DNA from: Bacteroidia bacterium
GTDB lineage: Bacteria; Bacteroidota; Bacteroidia; Chitinophagales; JAUHXS01
Reading direction: 5' to 3'
DNA: 64,000 bases
Assembly (NCBI GenBank): GCA_030426955.1
Contig: JAUHXS010000002.1
Location: 372,001 to 436,000 of the forward strand
Below, piece by piece: positions 46,136 to 55,329 of this stretch; position 1 is the stretch's first letter; every line of letters starts with the position of its first letter. A program made the translations under genes and the position numbers. The notes under the pieces were generated by a model that was given only the letters and a program-made list of their open reading frames with translations, was not told the DNA's origin and made no database searches.

Positions 46136-46259
46136 AAATCTTCTAAAACTATCAAAAAATGAACAATTTCGTCATTGCGAAATGTTGAAGCAATCTATCT
46201 TTTGCAATTATGAGACTGCTTCGATACCTCGCAGTGACGGAGCAGGTTTTAGAAGATTT
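46136..46259. repeat. Nested inverted-repeat element (REP/MITE-like)
   Basis: The outer arms AAATCTTCTAAAAC (46136-46149) and GTTTTAGAAGATTT (46246-46259) are perfect 14-bp inverted repeats. Inside them, 46170-46196 (CGTCATTGCGAAATGTTGAA and on to CAATCT) pairs imperfectly with 46213-46239 (ending CTCGCAGTGACG). The words CGTCATTGCGA and GAAGCAATCT are ones I know from interspersed repeats in many bacteria. No ORF lies within. Confidence 0.75.
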
Positions 46260-46300
46260 ATAGATCAAATTCGATAGGGTTGTAAGAAAATATCAATATT

Positions 46301-47812
46301 ATGAAAAAGGCAAAGTTATTATCAGTATTCATCATTTTAACATTTGTAGTCGCGTTTGCGCAAAATGAAAGTGATGCCCTAAGATACAGTAGACATTTTT
46401 ACGGAGGAACGGCTAGAAGTACATCCATAGGAGGAGCTACAAGTGCATTAGGTGCTGATTTCAGCGCTTTATCTATCAACCCTGCTGGGATTGGGGTAAA
46501 TAGGGAGTCTGTCTTTCTTATTACTCCTTCTGTTATGAGTAGTAATACCAATTCAGTCTATATCGATAATAGTGAACGAGATATGAAGACTAATTTTAAT
46601 TTTGGCAATATGGGTATAATATATGCTAGTACTAGTGAAGGACGTCCGTGGAGAGCTGTAAACTTTGGCTTTGGATATAATCGCTTGAATAACTTTCACC
46701 AAAGTACTTATTACTCAGGATATAATCTTGATAATTCGTTGCTAGATGCCTATCTAGAGGATGTTAATGCTGGGGCAGGGGTAGCCCCTGTAGATATGTC
46801 TTCGTATGACCTATTTGGAGTAAGTTTGGCTTGGGAAAATTTTATGATCAATCCAGTAGATACTTCCTTAGGAGCCGAGACGGCACAAAAATACAATAGT
46901 GTGATTCCCAATGGGAATGTTAGACAATCAAGATCAAAAATCACTAGAGGCGCTATTGATGATTATTTCTTTGCAGTAGGTGGGAATTACTATGATAAGC
47001 TATATGTAGGTGCAAGTTTAGGCTTCCCTTATCTTAAGTACAGAGAAGAGTCATATTACCTTGAGCATGATGAGACTGATCAAATCAATGGTTTCCGTGA
47101 TTTTAGTCTTGATGAAGAAATTATAACTACTGGAAGAGGTATTAATTTTAAAATGGGTGCTATTTACAAGCTCAATGAACAAATTAGAGTCAGCGGAGCA
47201 ATTCATTCACCTACTTATTATGCAATGAGGGATGAATACACTAGCATAATGAATACAAACCTTGAGGATACATCAGGAAGCGTTTCTAACTATTACTATG
47301 AGTCACCTAATGGAGAGTATAACTATAGAATGACAACGCCATGGCGAGCAAATACAGGTTTGGCATTTGTTTTAAACCGATTTGGCTTTTTCTCATTCGA
47401 TTATGAGTATGTGGATTACAGAGCTGCCTCCTATAATTTTTCGACTGGAGATAGTGAAGAGCAAGTTGTTGAGCAAGCCATTAACAACAATATGAATAGC
47501 ATTTACACAAGTGCTCATAATGTTAGAGCAGGAATAGAAGTTAAAGTTGAGGATATAAGGATAAGAGGTGGCTATGCACTATACGGTAACTCATTCGAGA
47601 AATCCTTAGCAGTGAATAATAGTACACGGATCATTTCAGGAGGACTCGGGTATTCCAAAGATGACTTTTTTATAGACGTAGCCTATAGCAGGGGGCTAAG
47701 TGAGAACTATTTCCAACTCTATGCTTTAAATAATACTGGGACAGTAAATAATGGTGTTAATGAGAAAGTTGTGAATAGTAACTTTTTAGCAACATTTGGA
47801 TTTAAATTTTAA
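46301..47812 (+). CDS. OmpP1/FadL-family outer-membrane protein
   Basis: A 503-residue beta-barrel protein with a signal peptide (KAKLLSVFIILTFVVAFAQ). The N-terminal hatch region GGTARSTSIGGATSALGADFSALSINPAGIG (read as GGA..ALG.D.SA...NPAG) is typical of OmpP1/FadL transporters, which let hydrophobic compounds cross the outer membrane. The C-terminus ends with aromatic-rich strands (SNFLATFGFKF, final Phe). It is followed after 25 nt by a lipoprotein gene, probably on the same transcript. The cargo is unknown. Confidence 0.9.
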   Translation: MKKAKLLSVFIILTFVVAFAQNESDALRYSRHFYGGTARSTSIGGATSALGADFSALSINPAGIGVNRESVFLITPSVMSSNTNSVYIDNSERDMKTNFNFGNMGIIYASTSEGRPWRAVNFGFGYNRLNNFHQSTYYSGYNLDNSLLDAYLEDVNAGAGVAPVDMSSYDLFGVSLAWENFMINPVDTSLGAETAQKYNSVIPNGNVRQSRSKITRGAIDDYFFAVGGNYYDKLYVGASLGFPYLKYREESYYLEHDETDQINGFRDFSLDEEIITTGRGINFKMGAIYKLNEQIRVSGAIHSPTYYAMRDEYTSIMNTNLEDTSGSVSNYYYESPNGEYNYRMTTPWRANTGLAFVLNRFGFFSFDYEYVDYRAASYNFSTGDSEEQVVEQAINNNMNSIYTSAHNVRAGIEVKVEDIRIRGGYALYGNSFEKSLAVNNSTRIISGGLGYSKDDFFIDVAYSRGLSENYFQLYALNNTGTVNNGVNEKVVNSNFLATFGFKF

Positions 47813-47837
47813 CTTTGATAATTATAAAAAATAGAGT

Positions 47838-48380
47838 ATGTCATTAATCAAAAAGGTAAGCTTGTTCGCTGTTGGAATAGTTGTATTATCATCTTGTGCA
47901 AGGAAGATACCATTTTCAACTACTGTCAGAGATCGACTGGAAAGAGTTGGTGTAAATGTGAATCAATTGCAATATTATAATTCAAATGAAATCATTTTAA
48001 GGCGGCAAATTGATTCCTCTAAAGTAAAAGTAGCATCTGGTGTTGTGAAGTACGAAAATGGTAAGTATATAGAAGAGATCGTTATTAGAAAAAATACTCC
48101 TGGAATTTGTGAAGTAGCTAAAGATGACAAGCGAATCAGTGTCAGTTTTGAGGAAGGTGATGATAAGAACTTAACTTTTGGAGATATGAACCCCAGTCCT
48201 GGAAAGTATTATCTGCTAGGGGCAGAAGAGTGGAGAAGCTATAAGAGTAAGACAATGTATAATGGTCTCGAATATACCGTTTCTACGCCTTATGGTGTCG
48301 CATATCTAATGATCAAGAATCAAAAAGTGCTCAAGCAGGATAAGGATAGCCGTGTTGCAAAGGGGAGGAAAATAAACTAG
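47838..48380 (+). CDS. Lipoprotein of unknown function
   Basis: A 180-residue protein with a lipobox (IVVLSSCARK). The mature part is beta-rich and contains YYNSNEIILRRQID and a GICEVAKDDKRISVSFEEG segment. I do not recognise the family. It is downstream of the FadL-like porin by 25 nt and may be an accessory protein for it, which is context inference only. Confidence 0.8.
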   Translation: MSLIKKVSLFAVGIVVLSSCARKIPFSTTVRDRLERVGVNVNQLQYYNSNEIILRRQIDSSKVKVASGVVKYENGKYIEEIVIRKNTPGICEVAKDDKRISVSFEEGDDKNLTFGDMNPSPGKYYLLGAEEWRSYKSKTMYNGLEYTVSTPYGVAYLMIKNQKVLKQDKDSRVAKGRKIN

Positions 48381-48781
48381 TGAATTATATACTTGGCATC
48401 CATAAGTCATTTTCCAAGTAAGATATATCTTAGCTGAGTCTATAAAAGTTGTCATAAGCATTAAGTTTGCTTATCTCAAGCTGATTTGTAAGGTAGCAAG
48501 CATTAAAAATATGCTTGTGATAGGTTTCCTCTCAAATAGTCAGATATAGGCGACGAGCTATTTATTAAACCCAACTAACGCAATTTTAAAATTTGTTAGA
48601 AAATACGATGAGAGTTGACTTACAAACTTTTAATCGATTAAGCGTGTATGATGCTTAATTGGGGTTAAATCGAACTTACGTTAATAAAACTTGTAAATAA
48701 AGAAAGTAGTTAATATAGACAGCATCACGTTAGTCATATTATTTTAAAGTATTGCCTAATCCCTATGAATGATAGTAATAA
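48381..48781. other. Intergenic region with no gene seen
   Basis: About 400 bp of AT-rich DNA between the lipoprotein gene and the terminator of the convergent T9SS gene. I see only short ORFs under 20 codons, and small inverted repeats such as ATTAAGC/GCTTAAT near 48640. No tRNA, no repeat copy matching elsewhere in the window and no promoter I could defend. Confidence 0.6.
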
Positions 48782-48814
48782 AAAAGGCAGACATCAAATT
48801 GATGTCTGCCTTTT
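48782..48814 (-). terminator. Rho-independent terminator of the PKD/T9SS gene
   Basis: A stem of about 14 bp (AAAAGGCAGACATC / GATGTCTGCCTTTT) with a 5-nt loop, followed by T residues on the minus strand. It ends transcription of the gene beginning at 50785. Confidence 0.9.
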
Positions 48815-48838
48815 CTCGGACTAGAGTTTTATAAACCC

Positions 48839-50785
48839 TTATTGTATGTTTATTGATTCAGTATGAGTACCGTTAGCATTTTCAAACTTAACCATGTAAG
48901 TTCCAGATGCTAAGTTTGAAACATCAATAGTATTATCAAAGCTAGTTGTATTTCGTACAAACTGATTATATACTGCTCTACCTTGTAAGTCAAGAACTGT
49001 AATTGTTAAGTCTTGAGAAGCGCCAGCAGTGTAAGAAATCTTAACAACATCCGTAGCTGGGTTTGGATACATACTGATTTGAGCTTTTAGGTCATTTTCT
49101 TCAGTGTTTACACACCATCCCACTTCTACTTCCATAGAGTAAGTTAAGCCCGTAATTCCTGATGCTACAGCTTGTAATGTTACAGTATACTCACCTGCTT
49201 CCTCGTATGTATGAACAGGGTTTTGCTCTGTTGATTGTGAACTTCCATCTCCAAAATTCCACTGCCATTGAGTAGGGTCAAAGTTGGAGTGATCTGTAAA
49301 TGTAACGGTTCTACAATCTGCTCCTGTGCCAGTACTTTCGGTAAACAAGACTCCAATAGGACATGCACGCCATGCAACATTTATATGGTGTAATGCGCCA
49401 CCTGGGTTAAATGCTATGCCAGGAACCCAGTTTGCATCTAAGCCATCTAGATTGATTTTGTTAATAAAAACGCCACTATTTCCTGTTCCATAGTCATCAT
49501 GATCTTGTAAAACAACTGCGTTTGATGTCTCATCAAAGTTTGCTAAGGCAAAAGGATTAAGTTTTCCTGTATAATCATCCATATTAAACATCGTATCTCC
49601 TTCGCTATATGGTACCCCAGGTTTATACTTTATAGCTATTCCTGCTAGTTGCCCTTGTCTAATATCTACAGGAGTTGGAAATGCTCCAGTATAAAATGAA
49701 GCATCGCTAAGATTAGTTACTTGATTAAAAGCTACACTAGTGTCGTCATTAGTTAGAGGAACCTCAATGGTTGTTATAGTGCCAGCTGATGTCACATCGT
49801 GTGTTGCTGGGTTATAGAGCATAAAAGATTGTCCTGTTGTAGCGCTTACGCTAATTCCAGCACTGTTTATTAGTTTTATTACCATTGTGTCAACTATAGC
49901 TCTTTTATCTTCTCCATCTATAAGAGTTGCTCCTGAAAATGTTACGGAAGGAGGATCAAACATACTAGTATCTCCATAGCTTAATGTTATAGTATCTCCA
50001 TCTACACCAATGTTAAGGGCAGTAATAGTAATAACAGAGTCAGCAACACTTGCGCTAATTATGCTATTTAAGCTACCATTGTTAATAACATTGGCAATAG
50101 AGTCAGCTGTTTCAGAGTTGGTGTTCCCAGCATTAAAATCTACTCCTTCAACAAGAGCTATTCCATTGATATATATCGTGTCTGCTCCCATTAAAGGGGT
50201 TATCTCAACAGTTATCGTGCCAGAAGATTTAGCACCATTTGTAGAGTCTACATACTTGTGATAAAAAAATGGGAATGTAAAGGAGTCTACCCTAACAAGC
50301 CTGTCTTCACCAAACTTTACAGTGGTGCTCAAGCTAGGCAATCCATCGTTGAAAATATCAGAAGTTGGATCAAGTACTTGTCCCATTCCATGAACTCCAG
50401 TCCAGCCACTTATAGAACCTTCTCCAGTCCCTGAATTGTAAGTACCATATCCAGCACCCCTTATAAGTGTATCCACAGGATTAGTGAAAGGTCTTCTATA
50501 CTTAACTAAAGTGTCAGGCCAAACATCTCTTAATGTAAAAGGACCGCCTCCCCCATAAGTATTGAACAGGGCATTTTGTAGGGAAATCCAATAGGTGTCA
50601 GCTATGTCAGCAGATGTTTTGCTGCTGCCAATCTCATTACTTGGATTAATGACCGCATCTTTAGGAGCTTTTAATAGAGCACCATTAGCTTCTGTTGAAG
50701 AAAGAGAGTTGTTGTCTTTTGAGATATCTTGTGCAAAAGATAGACTTGTAACACAAGCTAAAAAAAGTATGTAAATTTTTTTCAT
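48839..50785 (-). CDS. Exported PKD-domain protein with T9SS sorting domain
   Basis: A 648-residue protein with a signal peptide (KKIYILFLACVTSLSFAQ). The centre is beta-rich, with a segment near residues 190-290 (TITVEITPLMGADTIYINGI ... VITITALNIG) resembling a phage/adhesin repeat. A PKD domain follows at residues about 505-560 (TFTDHSNFDPTQWQWNFGDG), with NPVHTYEEAGEYTVTL. The end (ISMYPNPATDVVKISY ... ESINIQ) is a T9SS type A sorting domain. It probably acts as a surface or secreted binding protein; no catalytic residues seen. Confidence 0.9.
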   Translation of the reverse strand: MKKIYILFLACVTSLSFAQDISKDNNSLSSTEANGALLKAPKDAVINPSNEIGSSKTSADIADTYWISLQNALFNTYGGGGPFTLRDVWPDTLVKYRRPFTNPVDTLIRGAGYGTYNSGTGEGSISGWTGVHGMGQVLDPTSDIFNDGLPSLSTTVKFGEDRLVRVDSFTFPFFYHKYVDSTNGAKSSGTITVEITPLMGADTIYINGIALVEGVDFNAGNTNSETADSIANVINNGSLNSIISASVADSVITITALNIGVDGDTITLSYGDTSMFDPPSVTFSGATLIDGEDKRAIVDTMVIKLINSAGISVSATTGQSFMLYNPATHDVTSAGTITTIEVPLTNDDTSVAFNQVTNLSDASFYTGAFPTPVDIRQGQLAGIAIKYKPGVPYSEGDTMFNMDDYTGKLNPFALANFDETSNAVVLQDHDDYGTGNSGVFINKINLDGLDANWVPGIAFNPGGALHHINVAWRACPIGVLFTESTGTGADCRTVTFTDHSNFDPTQWQWNFGDGSSQSTEQNPVHTYEEAGEYTVTLQAVASGITGLTYSMEVEVGWCVNTEENDLKAQISMYPNPATDVVKISYTAGASQDLTITVLDLQGRAVYNQFVRNTTSFDNTIDVSNLASGTYMVKFENANGTHTESINIQ

Positions 50786-50978
50786 TGGTTTTCGTGTTTA
50801 TTTTAGTCCAAACATAAATCTACAAATAGTGGCTTTATGTTTTTTAAGGATTGTAAAGGTAAATTTATTTTCTTTAATAAAGAAGCAAAATTATACTTCC
50901 TCAAATGTAAATATATGACAAATCAAGTTCATAGAATCTTACATTTTTTTTACTTTGTGGAATAATTAAATATAAGGT

Positions 50979-51479
50979 ATGCTAGATGAGATTTATGCCA
51001 AACTTGATGAGCTTGAAGAACTATCTCTAAATAATTCAGTTGACACAGATGCTATAGATAGGGATAATTTATTGGAAAAGCTTAGGGGTATTTATAATGC
51101 AATATATCGTTGGGAGATAAAAGGTGATGCCAGAATTTCTCATGATAAAAAGATGGCACAAGAAGTTGATATTAATGTGGCTGAAGAAGAAAAGTTTCAA
51201 ATAGAACATCAAGAGGAGGAAAGTATTGAGTCTGTGCCAGCACCACTACAAGAAAACACTTTGAATTTAGGCATAAATGATCGTTTTAGAATTATTGAAG
51301 AGCTTTTTGAGAATGATGCGAATGCTTTTAATGCTTTATTGACTGAAGTTAAGGAAATAGAACATTTTGAGTCTGCTTGGAATCACGTATTAAGAACTAT
51401 AGGAGAGATTGATTTAGAAGAAAAAGAGGAAATATTGAATATTTTTATGCTAGTGCTTCAGAAAAGCAAGGAGGGGTAG
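50979..51479 (+). CDS. Acidic cytoplasmic protein of unknown function
   Basis: A 166-residue acidic protein without a signal peptide. The N-terminal 60 residues and an acidic linker (about 70-95) precede a conserved-looking helical segment LNLGINDRFRIIEELFENDA NAFNALL (split here: the motif I know is L.L.INDRF.FI.ELF.). This C-terminal module is common in Bacteroidota hypotheticals without assigned role. It is divergent from the T9SS gene and converges on ltaE. Confidence 0.75.
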   Translation: MLDEIYAKLDELEELSLNNSVDTDAIDRDNLLEKLRGIYNAIYRWEIKGDARISHDKKMAQEVDINVAEEEKFQIEHQEEESIESVPAPLQENTLNLGINDRFRIIEELFENDANAFNALLTEVKEIEHFESAWNHVLRTIGEIDLEEKEEILNIFMLVLQKSKEG

Positions 51480-51482
51480 CTC

Positions 51483-51512
51483 AATTTCTAGTTTCTAGTT
51501 TCTAGTTTCTTT
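51483..51512. repeat. Heptamer tandem repeat TTCTAGT
   Basis: Three complete TTCTAGT units, with partial units on both sides, lie at the 3' end of ltaE, and the ltaE stop codon lies inside them. It may be slippage-prone. Confidence 0.6.
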
Positions 51513-52523
51513 CAGTATCTTAATGGTTTGCTCTAGCATCTCATCCGTAAAATCTAAGTGGGTTACGAAGCGAATGGTTTGCGGACCAAACTGAACTGCT
51601 TTTATCCTTGCTTTTTCTAACTTATTCAGGAAGTCAATATCTTTCATTAAACCATTTAACTTGAAAATGACAATATTGCTCCTTACTGGAATGACGCTTT
51701 CGATATAGGGTAGTTGCTCTAGTACCGCTCCAATTTTTCTAGCTTTTTGATGATCTGCCCTTAGCAACTCAATATGATTTTCCAAGGCATAAACTCCAGC
51801 TGCAGCTAAAATACCTGCTTGACGCATTCCTCCTCCCAGTACTTTCCTTATTTTCCTCGCTTTTTTGATAAAATCTTTTTTTCCTATTAGTAACGAACCA
51901 ACAGGTGCTCCCAAACCTTTTGATAAGCATATTGAGATGGAATCAAATTGTTTACCTAAATCTTTAGTAGTATATCCTGCTTCAATGATGGCATTAAAAA
52001 TACGTGCTCCATCTAAATGGAATTTTAATTTGTGCTCTTTGCACTTTTGAGAGATAGATACTATCTGATCTAATGAATAATATCCACCACCACCTTTATT
52101 GCAAGTATTTTCAATGACGACTAGGCTTGTATTGGGAAGCCAGTCATAGTCTGGCTGGATAGCGGCTTCAACTTGTGCCGCATTTATAATACCATTGTCT
52201 CCATCTAAAAGTTTGATGGATACTTGTGAATTAAAAGCAAATCCACCCGTTTCGTATTGATAGATATGTGATAACTTGTCGCAAATTACTTCATCTAGAG
52301 GCTGTGTATGTGCTTTAATAGCTATCTGATTAGTCATGGTGCCTGATGGACAAAATAAAGCGGCTTCCATTTCAAACATTTCTGATACCTTTTTTTCTAA
52401 TGCAATGACAGTAGGATCCTCGTTAAAAACATCATCGCCAACTTTTGCTTGAAGCATAGCTTCTAACATCCCTTTAGTTGGCTTAGTAACGGTATCACTT
52501 CTTAGATCAATGATGTTATCCAT
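51495..52523 (-). CDS. ltaE: Low-specificity L-threonine aldolase
   Basis: A 342-residue PLP enzyme of fold type I. It begins IIDLRSDTVTKPTKGM, the family signature. It has GDDVFNEDPTV, the HLDGARIFNA segment (PLP Asp and substrate Arg region) and the Schiff-base lysine in SICLSKGLGAPVGS. It cleaves L-threonine or L-allo-threonine to glycine and acetaldehyde. Its start overlaps the rhomboid gene by 22 nt, so it belongs to the same minus-strand run. The last codons lie in a heptamer repeat. Confidence 0.95.
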   Translation of the reverse strand: MDNIIDLRSDTVTKPTKGMLEAMLQAKVGDDVFNEDPTVIALEKKVSEMFEMEAALFCPSGTMTNQIAIKAHTQPLDEVICDKLSHIYQYETGGFAFNSQVSIKLLDGDNGIINAAQVEAAIQPDYDWLPNTSLVVIENTCNKGGGGYYSLDQIVSISQKCKEHKLKFHLDGARIFNAIIEAGYTTKDLGKQFDSISICLSKGLGAPVGSLLIGKKDFIKKARKIRKVLGGGMRQAGILAAAGVYALENHIELLRADHQKARKIGAVLEQLPYIESVIPVRSNIVIFKLNGLMKDIDFLNKLEKARIKAVQFGPQTIRFVTHLDFTDEMLEQTIKILKETRN

Positions 52524-53128
52524 TGTTGTATTTGATCGATAAATTGTAAAATCAAAACAGGCTTTAATACAATAGGGTAAACAAACCCAAAGGCAGCTCC
52601 GTAAAAATGTGCATCGTGATTAATATTGTCTACAGTCTTTTTAGACATTTGAGCAGAGTAATATAAATAACCGATTGCCATAATAAAGCCGGGTAGACAC
52701 AATATTCCCCAAAGGCATATTTTATTTATAGGGTATATTAAGACACTTGCAAATAACACTGCAGATGTGGCACCTGATGCTCCTAAGCTTCTATAGCCAG
52801 GGTGATCTTGGTACTTTTTAAAAGTTGATATTTCTGAGATGACAATTGCTCCAAGATAGAGCAATATAAAATAGTATATACCCAAGCTGCCCCAATAAGC
52901 TTTAAAAATACCTTCTACATTAGGGCCAAAGAAAAATAGTACGAGCATATTGATGATAAGGTGCATCCAATCAGCATGAAGAAAACCAGAAGTCAAAAAT
53001 CTATGGTATTCATTATTTTCTTTGACTTGGTAAGGAGAAAAAATCCACTTGTTCATGAGTGAGTAATTGCGGAATGCCATGATGGATATGATGGCAGTAG
53101 TAATGATAATAATGACCGTTATGCTCAT
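52502..53128 (-). CDS. Rhomboid-family intramembrane serine protease
   Basis: A 208-residue protein with about six membrane helices. Helix 2 has HADWMHLIINMLVLFFFGP (the N-x-x-x-x-x-F-G oxyanion region). The catalytic Ser is in GASGATSAVLFA (GxSG), and the His is in DAHFYGAAFGF near the last helix. It should cut membrane proteins within the bilayer. Its ATG overlaps the end of the caspase-like gene (ATGA), so the two are translationally coupled. The substrate is unknown. Confidence 0.92.
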   Translation of the reverse strand: MSITVIIIITTAIISIMAFRNYSLMNKWIFSPYQVKENNEYHRFLTSGFLHADWMHLIINMLVLFFFGPNVEGIFKAYWGSLGIYYFILLYLGAIVISEISTFKKYQDHPGYRSLGASGATSAVLFASVLIYPINKICLWGILCLPGFIMAIGYLYYSAQMSKKTVDNINHDAHFYGAAFGFVYPIVLKPVLILQFIDQIQQWITSLI

Positions 53129-54810
53129 TTCTTAATGAAGATGTAATCTCCGCCTTCGTCGCCTGTTTCCTGTACTTCTCCAAATTGAGGTACCTGCCCA
53201 TTAGGACTATTATTGATGACCGCTATTTTAAAGCTGGCAAATAGTTGTTCTGAGGATAAGTACTTTTCTTGATTTTCGGAAAGTCTTTTAACGAGATATT
53301 TTATGAACACACTTTTGTCTGGAACTTCACTCAACGCACCACTTGTCATAGCTTTTCTGCTAGGTAGTTTATACATTTGGTTAATAGCGGCAGAGGAGTT
53401 GCTAAAAGCACTTCGACTTTTAAAAATGCCACCACCAAAACAAGCATCTGTAACTAATAGACTATGTCTTGCAGGAATGGCTCGCATGTAATCTCTTAAA
53501 GTACCGTTGGATAGCCACGTTCCTCTATTGTTTTTGTCTGCATCTGCTGCTAGCCAATAACCTTGTTGAAATTGTTCATCCCAGTAGCCATGGCCAGCAT
53601 AAAATATCAATAGGTTATCATTATCGTTCGTATTTTCATAGAAATAATCTAATGACTGAGTAATTTCATTTCTTGTTGGATTTTTTAGAAAACGTATGTT
53701 TGCCTTTGAGAAAGTATAGTTTTGAGTGAGTATGTCATATAGTTTTTGAGCATCTGCGATGGGTTGATCAAGATCAATAATATTGTTATCTATATAGTCA
53801 TCAACTCCTATAATCAGGGCATAGCTTGTTCCAAACTCAAGCTGGTCGGTATTGCCTGCAATATAATCAGATCCAGATCTTTGTTTTTGTGTTGTGCCTT
53901 GTACAGGTGATTCTTTTTTTGAGTTATTATTAATAGCGACCTTATTAGACTTGTTTTGCACAACTTTCTCTGGTATATCATATGTTATGTTTGATGTGTT
54001 ACTACTAGGGATTTTAGCAATTTTATCATTTCTATCTTTTTCGCTTTCAGTTCTAAGAAAGCTTTCTGTGATGACTGCTCCTAAATCAATAAGTAAATAG
54101 GTTTCTTCTTTACACTCTAGACTTAAGATTGTTTCTGTTCGCTTCCTATATTGTTCTGATTTTGAGCCCCATTTTGCCGTTATTTTATATAGGCCAGCAC
54201 TGTTGAAGTTGATTTCCAAAGTAGCGTTGTTTTTTAGTTGTCCAACCTCTTTATCATTGATAAAAATGCTAACATCAAAGGAACTCCCTGTAAACCTTTT
54301 TGGTCTATAGGCAATTAGTTTAGTACAACCATTACTACTTGATGTATTTTGTTGTCTTGATTGGTTTGGTATTGCATTAGATGGCTTGGCTCCAAAGTGT
54401 GTGAGGTGAGATTTTTCTTCGGGGATAGAAGCGATATGTTTTTCCCTATCTTTTTCATCTTCAAATCGGATGAAACTTTCTGCAACAATGGCATTGACAT
54501 CAATGAGCGCAAATTTTGCTTCACCACATTGGAGATTAATTTCTTGTTCTGATCTTTCTCGATAGTTTTCTCCACGTGTTCCCCAACGTGCACTTAATAG
54601 ATATGTACCACTGGCGTTTACATCGATCTTTATTTTTGAGTCGTTTTTAAGTGTAGCAACTTCTTCGTTATTGATATATAGCTTTACGCCAACGGTTGCA
54701 CCAACTATTTTAGATGGTCTATATACTGTAATAGATGCGCAATCATCAGCAAAGAGATTGAACGCTGTAAATATTCCAAAGAAAACGATTAAGAGCCTAA
54801 AGTATCTCAT
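53125..54810 (-). CDS. Caspase-family (C14) protease with duplicated N-terminal domain
   Basis: About 561 residues. A signal peptide (LLIVFFGIFTAFNLFADD) is followed by two copies of an about 90-residue domain (each: YRP....G..V...I.INN/NDKEV..LKN ... G.Y...A.WG....Y R.R.E ... L.C ... ID..A...ESF.R.E.EKDR). After a linker, a peptidase C14 domain holds the catalytic His (LLIFYAGHGYW) and Cys (LLVTDACFGGGIF). The ATG giving MRYFRLL is preferred over an upstream TTG. The protein is probably exported, so it would act in the envelope. It heads caspase-rhomboid-ltaE. Confidence 0.92.
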   Translation of the reverse strand: MRYFRLLIVFFGIFTAFNLFADDCASITVYRPSKIVGATVGVKLYINNEEVATLKNDSKIKIDVNASGTYLLSARWGTRGENYRERSEQEINLQCGEAKFALIDVNAIVAESFIRFEDEKDREKHIASIPEEKSHLTHFGAKPSNAIPNQSRQQNTSSSNGCTKLIAYRPKRFTGSSFDVSIFINDKEVGQLKNNATLEINFNSAGLYKITAKWGSKSEQYRKRTETILSLECKEETYLLIDLGAVITESFLRTESEKDRNDKIAKIPSSNTSNITYDIPEKVVQNKSNKVAINNNSKKESPVQGTTQKQRSGSDYIAGNTDQLEFGTSYALIIGVDDYIDNNIIDLDQPIADAQKLYDILTQNYTFSKANIRFLKNPTRNEITQSLDYFYENTNDNDNLLIFYAGHGYWDEQFQQGYWLAADADKNNRGTWLSNGTLRDYMRAIPARHSLLVTDACFGGGIFKSRSAFSNSSAAINQMYKLPSRKAMTSGALSEVPDKSVFIKYLVKRLSENQEKYLSSEQLFASFKIAVINNSPNGQVPQFGEVQETGDEGGDYIFIKK

Positions 54811-54844
54811 AGTTTGCAAATAAAGATAATACTAATAATGCAAT

Positions 54845-55312
54845 TTAGTGATGGTACTGTTCGTTTCTAATAATTGTAAAAGCCCTGTACAACTGCTCTG
54901 TGAAAATAACTCTGATGAGTTGATGGGGGAACGTCATTTTTGATAATGCAATTTTGTAATTTGCTCTATCATAAATAGATTGATCGAAGCCATAAGCTCC
55001 TCCAATGATAAAAATTAGGTTTTGAGTGCTTTGATTCATTTGTTGACTAAGAAATGAGGCGAATTTTATGGAAGTATATTCTGTTCCTAGCTCATCTAAA
55101 ACCACTACAATATCGTTAGGCTTTATTTGCTTCAAAATGAGCTCTGCTTCTTTAGATTTTTGAGTATGCTGTTCTTTAAAATTTAACTTATTGATGGAGA
55201 TATCTACCTGTGAGAAATTACAATAATGTTTAAGGCGGCTGTCATAAGTATTTATACCTTCTTGTATGTATCCTTTATCGGTTTGCCCAATAGTTAGTAA
55301 TGTGATTTTCAT
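54845..55312 (-). CDS. rlmH: 23S rRNA (pseudouridine1915-N3)-methyltransferase RlmH
   Basis: A 155-residue SPOUT-class methyltransferase, the normal RlmH length. It starts KITLLTIGQTDKGYI, and has VVVLDELGTEYTSIKFA and FIIGGAYGFDQ (the SAM-binding knot) followed by LSKMTFPHQLIRVIFTEQLYRA and the terminal ending HH. It modifies position 1915 of 23S rRNA in the ribosome. It is 17 nt downstream of a thioredoxin-fold gene on the same strand. Confidence 0.97.
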   Translation of the reverse strand: MKITLLTIGQTDKGYIQEGINTYDSRLKHYCNFSQVDISINKLNFKEQHTQKSKEAELILKQIKPNDIVVVLDELGTEYTSIKFASFLSQQMNQSTQNLIFIIGGAYGFDQSIYDRANYKIALSKMTFPHQLIRVIFTEQLYRAFTIIRNEQYHH

Positions 55313-55329
55313 TGATGGTTACTAGAAGC

